A DNA stretch of 64,000 nt from contig NZ_CP042433.1 in the NCBI RefSeq assembly GCF_007970805.1, positions 682,001 to 746,000 of the forward strand. The letters run 5' to 3'. The notes beneath the pieces were generated by a model. The model was not told where the DNA came from and did no database searches. It worked only from the letters and a program-made list of their open reading frames with translations. Positions 60,813-64,000 of the stretch are shown in pieces. Made by a program: the position numbers and the translations under genes. The DNA comes from Flavisolibacter ginsenosidimutans (GTDB taxonomy: Bacteria > Bacteroidota > Bacteroidia > Chitinophagales > Chitinophagaceae). How positions within the stretch are numbered: position 1 is the stretch's first letter; every line of letters starts with the position of its first letter.

Positions 60813-63503
60813 ATGAAAATCGAATTTTATTTACGGTTTAAAACCCGATACGGGCAAGCTCTTTTTGTATCGGGCAATTTGTTGTCGCTCGGCGCAAACG
60901 AAACCGAAAACGCTTTCCCGCTTCGCTATTTGAACGATGAGTTTTGGTACGGTTCAATTGACGTTGACCCAACCGAAATTCACACGTTTCATTATCACTA
61001 TGTTTTTCAGGACGAAAACGGTGAACGCAGCAAGGAAGGCGAGAAACACCGCAGCGTTGACCTCAAAAAAATAACGTCAAATCTTGTGCTCATTGACAGT
61101 TGGAACGACGAAGGCTTTTTTGAGAACGCATTTTACACAGCGCCTTTTCAAACCGTTTTTTTAAAAGAAGGAAAAAAGGAAAAACCAAAAAAGGAAGAAG
61201 ATTTTACGCACTTGTTTAAAGTGAAGGCGCCGCTTCTTCAGGCGGCCGAAGCCGTTTGTCTTTTGGGAAACGTGCCCGAACTGGGAGCGTGGAACAAGGA
61301 GAATTTTTTGTTGCTGACAAAAAAAGGCGAGTGGTGGACGATTGGCGTAAACCTCTCAAACGAAAACCTTCCCGCTTCTTATAAATACGGTGTTGTTGAC
61401 GCAGAAACAAATGCCTTTTTGCGTTTTGAAGGCGGCGATGATCGCTTTGTTTTTAACGACGATGTAGCCAACAAAAAAACCATCGTACACGATGCTTTTA
61501 TTCGATTGCCCAATACAAGTTGGAAAGGCACCGGCATTGCCATTCCGGTGTTTAGCCTGCGAAGTGCAAACAGCTTCGGCATTGGCGAGTTTGCTGATAT
61601 AAAACCGCTGGCCGACTGGGCCAAAGAAACCGGTTTAAAACTCATTCAACTTCTGCCCATCAACGATACTTCGGCTACGTTTACGTGGAAGGATTCCTAT
61701 CCTTATGCGGCCATTTCGGCCTTTGCCTTGCACCCCGTTTACATCAATCTCCAAAAAGTTGCGGGTAAGAAAAAAGCACAATCGCTGAAAGGGATCAGCG
61801 GCAAACAAAAAGCCCTGAACGAGCTTGCCGAAATTGATTACGAGGCAGTGATGAGCGCGAAAATGGTTGTGCTTTATGAATTGTACGAAGCATCGGAGAT
61901 GAGCTTCTTAGACGAAAGAACTTACGAAGAATTTTTTGAAGAAAACAAGCACTGGCTCGTTCCGTACGCCGCCTTTTGTTTTTATCGCGACAAGTACAAG
62001 ACTTCAGATTTTTCAAAGTGGAAAACCGGATCGGTTTACAACGAAGCCGAAGTTGCAAAGCTGACCTCGCACAAATCGAAAAGCTTTAAACAGATTGCCT
62101 TTTTTTATTTCGTGCAATACCACCTCCATTTGCAATTGAAAGAAGCAGTGGATTATGCACACAAAAAAGGTCTTGCTATCAAAGGCGACATTCCTATCGG
62201 TATTTACCGCTACGGCGCCGATGCGTGGACATCGCCTTCGCTATACAACATGAACGTGCAGGCCGGTGCGCCGCCCGATGATTTTGCCGTGAAGGGTCAG
62301 AACTGGGGCTTCCCTACCTACAACTGGCAGGAGATGGAAGAAAACAATTTTGACTGGTGGAAGAAACGCTTTCATCAAATGGGCCATTATTTCGATGCCT
62401 TTCGGATTGATCACATCCTTGGCTTCTTTCGCATTTGGAGCGTGCCGATGAACGCCGTAGAAGGAATTCTGGGGCGCTTCATTCCGGCCTTGCCTGTAAC
62501 AGCGCACGAGTTTGGTGAACGAAGCATTTGGTTTGATTACAATCGTTACTGCAAGCCTTACGTCACCGATGCCGTTCTTTCGCAAACTTTTGGCGACAAA
62601 GCCGCACTGGTAAAAGAATCGTTCTTGCAGCCAAACGAAGCCGGCCGTTACGACCTGCGTGAAGAATTCAACACGCAACGAAAGGTGGATTTCTATTTTT
62701 CTCTACAAGAGGCCAACGGGGATAACCACCAACTAAAGCAAGGCTTGTTTGATCTAATCAGCAATGTGCTTTTGTTTGAAGAAGGGTCTGGCGGGCAACG
62801 TTTTCATTTTCGCATTTCAATGGAAGACACTCCTTCGTTCCAATATTTGGATGAAGACGTTAAGCACAAACTGAAAGACCTATACGTTGATTATTTCTAT
62901 CGCCGTCAGGATCAGTTTTGGAAAGAAGAGGCAATGAAAAAACTACCGGCCCTGAAAGACGCCACCAACATGCTCATTTGCGGCGAAGATTTGGGCATGG
63001 TGCCGCACAGCGTACCCGATGTGATGAAGCAGTTGGGCATTTTAAGTTTGGAAGTTCAACGAATGCCAAAGAACCCGCAAACAGAATTTTTTCACCCGAA
63101 AGACGCGCCGTATTTATCGGTGGTCACGCCTTCTACCCACGACATGAGCACCGTACGCGGCTGGTGGGAAGAAGACCGCGAAAAAACGCAAAAATTCTTC
63201 AACAACATTCTTGGCGAACAAGGCACGGCACCGCAGTTTTGTGAGCCGTGGATCAATCGTGCCGTTGTTTTGCAACACCTTTACTCACCGGCCATGTGGA
63301 GCATCTTTCAATTGCAGGACATTTTAGGGATGGACGAAAAACTACGCCGCGAAAATCCGCACGAAGAAAGAATCAACCTGCCGGCCAATCCAACGCATTA
63401 CTGGAATTACCGGATGCACCTTCCGCTGGAGCAACTGTGCAAGGAGGAATCATTTAACGAAGAAGTAAAAACATACATCCGCAACAGCGGAAGAGGAAAT
63501 TAA
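60813..63503 (+). CDS. malQ: 4-alpha-glucanotransferase (GH77) with starch-binding domains
   Basis: This enzyme of 896 residues moves alpha-1,4-glucan segments between chains in glycogen and maltodextrin metabolism. Two CBM20-type starch-binding domains come first (about 1-110, and 130-230 with EAVCLLGNVPELGAWNKENF). The GH77 barrel follows, with SYPYAAISAFALHPVYI, the nucleophile Asp in FDAFRIDHILGFFRIW, the acid/base Glu in ICGEDLGMVPHSVPDV, and the third Asp in STHDMSTVRGWW. Bacteroidota and plant DPE2 enzymes share this CBM20-CBM20-GH77 layout. The ATG at 60813 is preferred to a GTG at 60741, which would add unconserved residues. Confidence 0.94.
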   Translation: MKIEFYLRFKTRYGQALFVSGNLLSLGANETENAFPLRYLNDEFWYGSIDVDPTEIHTFHYHYVFQDENGERSKEGEKHRSVDLKKITSNLVLIDSWNDEGFFENAFYTAPFQTVFLKEGKKEKPKKEEDFTHLFKVKAPLLQAAEAVCLLGNVPELGAWNKENFLLLTKKGEWWTIGVNLSNENLPASYKYGVVDAETNAFLRFEGGDDRFVFNDDVANKKTIVHDAFIRLPNTSWKGTGIAIPVFSLRSANSFGIGEFADIKPLADWAKETGLKLIQLLPINDTSATFTWKDSYPYAAISAFALHPVYINLQKVAGKKKAQSLKGISGKQKALNELAEIDYEAVMSAKMVVLYELYEASEMSFLDERTYEEFFEENKHWLVPYAAFCFYRDKYKTSDFSKWKTGSVYNEAEVAKLTSHKSKSFKQIAFFYFVQYHLHLQLKEAVDYAHKKGLAIKGDIPIGIYRYGADAWTSPSLYNMNVQAGAPPDDFAVKGQNWGFPTYNWQEMEENNFDWWKKRFHQMGHYFDAFRIDHILGFFRIWSVPMNAVEGILGRFIPALPVTAHEFGERSIWFDYNRYCKPYVTDAVLSQTFGDKAALVKESFLQPNEAGRYDLREEFNTQRKVDFYFSLQEANGDNHQLKQGLFDLISNVLLFEEGSGGQRFHFRISMEDTPSFQYLDEDVKHKLKDLYVDYFYRRQDQFWKEEAMKKLPALKDATNMLICGEDLGMVPHSVPDVMKQLGILSLEVQRMPKNPQTEFFHPKDAPYLSVVTPSTHDMSTVRGWWEEDREKTQKFFNNILGEQGTAPQFCEPWINRAVVLQHLYSPAMWSIFQLQDILGMDEKLRRENPHEERINLPANPTHYWNYRMHLPLEQLCKEESFNEEVKTYIRNSGRGN

Positions 63504-63504
63504 A

Positions 63505-63565
63505 CGTTGGCCGTTGATTGTTGTTTGTTGTTTCAATTGAGAAGCGCTACAATCGACGGCCAACG
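63505..63565. repeat. Long imperfect inverted repeat between malQ and the shikimate kinase gene
   Basis: 17 bases at 63505-63521 pair with 63549-63565 with one mismatch. The spacer is T/G-rich and a GTTGTT-type series continues on either side. There is no T-run, so it is not a standard terminator; it could be a dispersed repeat or an mRNA-stabilising hairpin. Confidence 0.6.
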
Positions 63566-63586
63566 AACAACGATCAACATTTAATC

Positions 63587-64000
63587 ATGCGAATTTTTCT
63601 CATCGGCTTCATGGGTTGCGGCAAAACGCACTGGGGCAAATTGCTAAGCCAGAAGCTGCAAATTCCTTTTTTCGATTTGGACGCAGTGATTGAAGAACAG
63701 GAAGGCAAAAGCATCACCGAAATTTTTGCCGAAAATGGGGAAGAGCATTTCCGGCTGCTGGAAAAAGATGTGCTTTACATGCTTACCGAAAGCCACGATA
63801 ATTTTGTGATGGCCTGCGGCGGTGGCGCTCCCTGCTTTTTTAATAACATTGATTACATGAAAAAGAAGGGCGCCACGGTTTGGATCAACTGTTCGCCCGA
63901 TTGCCTTTACAGCCGCCTCGTAAAAGAAAAAGAAAAGCGTCCGCTGATTAAAAACATCCCGGACGAAGAACTAAAAGCTTTCATCATTAAAAAGTACGCC
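63587..64000 (+). CDS. aroK: Shikimate kinase, 5' part
   Basis: The window edge cuts this gene after 138 codons. Shikimate kinase phosphorylates shikimate at the 3-hydroxyl on the way to aromatic amino acids. The P-loop is GFMGCGKTHW with Lys13. The shikimate-binding residues Asp30 and Asp32 lie in FFDLDAVIEE, Arg56 in EEHFRLLEKD, and the GGG motif at 78-80 in ACGGGAP. EKRPLI belongs to the lid region with its Arg. About 30-35 residues are missing, judging by usual family length. Start ATG at 63587, 83 bases after malQ. Confidence 0.93.
   Translation, partial: MRIFLIGFMGCGKTHWGKLLSQKLQIPFFDLDAVIEEQEGKSITEIFAENGEEHFRLLEKDVLYMLTESHDNFVMACGGGAPCFFNNIDYMKKKGATVWINCSPDCLYSRLVKEKEKRPLIKNIPDEELKAFIIKKYA

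Overview
The window looks like a chromosome segment of a Bacteroidota bacterium, most like the Chitinophagaceae. The evidence is a type IX secretion (T9SS) C-terminal sorting domain, a SusC/TonB-type receptor with a carboxypeptidase-like N-terminus, Bacteroidota promoter boxes (TAnnTTTG) in front of several genes, few Shine-Dalgarno sequences, and the order miaB / sigma-54 AAA+ regulator / lptE / TPR protein / secG. No rRNA, CRISPR array, transposase or phage gene was seen.

Region 1 (1-44150, all + strand) is one very large surface-polysaccharide cluster, already under way at the left edge. It holds two Wzt-type ABC exporter ATPases with glycan-binding C-terminal domains (the first cut by the window edge), an FkbH / acyl carrier protein / hexapeptide acyltransferase set, two PP-loop sugar amidotransferases (the second followed by HisH- and HisF-like proteins), 19 glycosyltransferases, two DegT-type aminotransferases, a Gfo/Idh/MocA oxidoreductase, a WbpD-like acetyltransferase, a PIG-L deacetylase and a CarB-like ATP-grasp ligase. 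It also holds WbqC-like, GNAT, methyltransferase and acyltransferase-3 proteins, a Wzy-like membrane protein, an exosortase-family protein, a NodU-type carbamoyltransferase and one T9SS-exported protein. Most genes overlap or lie within 50 bases of each other. A strong terminator follows the carbamoyltransferase gene, and one more glycosyltransferase follows it.

The most interesting reading is that the WbpB/WbpD/WbpE-like enzymes, amidotransferases, deacetylase and ATP-grasp ligase together make an amidated, possibly aminoacylated 2,3-diamino-uronic acid. That class of sugar joins T9SS cargo to LPS in Porphyromonas gingivalis. The HisF-like protein has lost its first catalytic Asp and its partner amidotransferase has lost half of its zinc ligands, so this trio is specialised and not a histidine-biosynthesis set.

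Region 2 (44172-44600) has two tRNA-Pro genes (anticodons GGG and CGG), each with its own promoter and terminator, followed by a TrmH-family methyltransferase gene. Region 3 (45291-51095, - strand) is a housekeeping operon: miaB, a sigma-54-type activator, lptE, a TPR-like gene, secG and mltG. Region 4 (51220-58088) has a small membrane protein, a TonB-dependent receptor-like protein, a conserved hypothetical protein, a CCG-domain Fe-S protein, an orphan ATP-grasp protein, a LysE-family exporter and a DinB protein, with a structured interspersed repeat at 54739-54887. Region 5 (58424-64000) has dnaK, a 51-residue membrane protein on the - strand, a GH77 4-alpha-glucanotransferase and the start of a shikimate kinase gene cut by the right edge.
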